A stretch of DNA of 64,000 bases from Winogradskyella immobilis (GTDB lineage: Bacteria > Bacteroidota > Bacteroidia > Flavobacteriales > Flavobacteriaceae): positions 1 to 64,000 of the forward strand of contig NZ_JAIQXX010000008.1 of assembly GCF_021887715.1 (NCBI RefSeq). The letters run 5' to 3'. The notes beneath the pieces are model-generated. The model made no database searches and was not told where the DNA came from. It was given only the letters and a program-made list of their open reading frames with translations. The position numbers were made by a program, and so were the translations under genes. This document shows, one piece after another, positions 63,374 through 64,000 of this stretch. The number at the start of each line of letters is the position of its first letter. Positions within the stretch are counted from its first letter, which is position 1.

Positions 63374-64000
63374 TTATTCTATTACTAAATGTGGCACCTC
63401 TTCTAAATCCCAGTCAATGACCAAACCACCAGCAAGAGAACGTGCAATTTCTTTACCGTATAAATGTTCTGCTAAATATAAAGCAGCTTCAAAACTTTTG
63501 GCACCTCCGGCAGAGGTAATGTATTTCCCGTCGTGAACGAAAAGAACTTCTTTTCGAATATCTAGATCAGGAAACATGTCTCGCATTTTATCAATGTCAC
63601 TAGGGAATGTTGTTGATACTGAATTGTCTAGTAACCCTGCTTTTGCTAATACAAAAGCACCGTCGCAATGCGAAGTTATAAATAGCGCTTCCTTATCCAC
63701 TTCTTTTACAAAGTTTATCATCGCTTCATCATCGAGATCGGTATCTAAATGATGTTCTGCACTAGGAACCACTAAGATGTCAATTTTAGGCAACTTGTCT
63801 TGTAAATAATTAAAATCAGGAAGCAAACGTATGCCTTCAAAGGTGGTAATTGACTCGTCCGTATTAGCAACTGTAAAGACATTCATTGCTTTTATACTAT
63901 CTCTAAAAATAGTATGTTGAAAAATATCATAAGGCGCAGTGAGTTCAGTATTGTAAACACCTTCCATAATTAAAAACGCTACGTTGTAACGGTTGGGTTC
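63374..64000 (-). CDS. DJ-1/PfpI family protein (5' end outside window)
   Basis: At least 208 residues. Class I glutamine-amidotransferase-like fold with nucleophile elbow TSHCDGAFVLAKAG (cysteine of the DJ-1 type), DILVVPSAEHH and YITSAGGAKSFEAALYLAEHLYG. The open frame continues upstream of the first ATG to the window edge (NRYNVAFLIMEGVYNTEL), so the true start lies beyond 64000 and the ATG at 63967 is internal. Members act as chaperone, protease, amidase or transcription-factor-like domains; which one applies is not visible. Confidence 0.85.
   Translation of the reverse strand, partial: EPNRYNVAFLIMEGVYNTELTAPYDIFQHTIFRDSIKAMNVFTVANTDESITTFEGIRLLPDFNYLQDKLPKIDILVVPSAEHHLDTDLDDEAMINFVKEVDKEALFITSHCDGAFVLAKAGLLDNSVSTTFPSDIDKMRDMFPDLDIRKEVLFVHDGKYITSAGGAKSFEAALYLAEHLYGKEIARSLAGGLVIDWDLEEVPHLVIE

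Overview
The window is AT-rich chromosomal DNA of a member of the family Flavobacteriaceae (Bacteroidota). Four secreted-type proteins end in type IX secretion (T9SS) sorting tails. Many lineage-typical families are present: gliding-motility type B C-terminus, DUF3667, DUF6090, DUF4293, DUF4197, BT_3928-like and glutamine synthetase III. Several genes carry the Bacteroidota -7 promoter motif TAnnTTTG. The genus cannot be fixed from the sequence alone. No prophage, insertion sequence, CRISPR array or rRNA operon is visible.

Layout. 0-3 kb: yidD, cysS, a four-helix-bundle (S23-like) gene between tandem octamer repeats, and folE. 3-8 kb: a 1561-residue repeat-rich type B T9SS cargo protein. 8-14 kb: rho, a DUF4293 membrane protein, a phosphodiesterase, truA and an ABC exporter. 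13.5-17.7 kb (minus strand): folP, diadenylate cyclase cdaA and three tandem DUF3667 membrane proteins. 17.8-23.2 kb: DUF1599, a second four-helix-bundle gene, a DoxX/BT_3928-type protein, an ABC permease that seems to start at CTG, tpiA, prmA and clpS. 23.2-26.5 kb (minus): a sulfur operon with two YeeE/YedE halves, TauE and an MBL-fold/rhodanese protein. 26.6 kb: tRNA-Arg(ACG).

26.9-35.5 kb holds cell-surface genes: a beta-propeller protein with thrombospondin type 3 repeats, a fibronectin-like lipoprotein, an OmpA-like protein, dodecin, a 50-residue small gene and a secreted endonuclease I. 35.5-38.2 kb: a BlaR1-like M56 protein and BlaI-type repressor with a clear operator/promoter. 38.3-42.7 kb: a Ca/Na antiporter and divergent glutamine synthetases (types II and III) around a palindromic intergenic region. 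42.9-51.3 kb: purM, prfA, pyrF, a BtuF-like metal-receptor protein, an orphan ABC ATPase and small envelope proteins. 51.5-55 kb: a fused B12-dependent mutase (IcmF type) carrying an in-frame insertion of a genomic repeat. 55-64 kb: a one-domain DEAD-box-like protein, an Lrp regulator behind a palindrome, an amidohydrolase, an M14 peptidase, DUF6090, DUF559 next to a perfect 28-bp inverted repeat, another helical-bundle protein and a truncated DJ-1/PfpI gene.

Most genes are ordinary core metabolism. The unusual layer is repetitive: at least five families of short palindromic repeats, one inside a coding gene and one reaching a start codon, plus small accessory genes (S23-like, DUF559) sitting directly against repeats. 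These repeat-flanked small genes are the best candidate here for an under-described type of mobile or hypervariable cassette.
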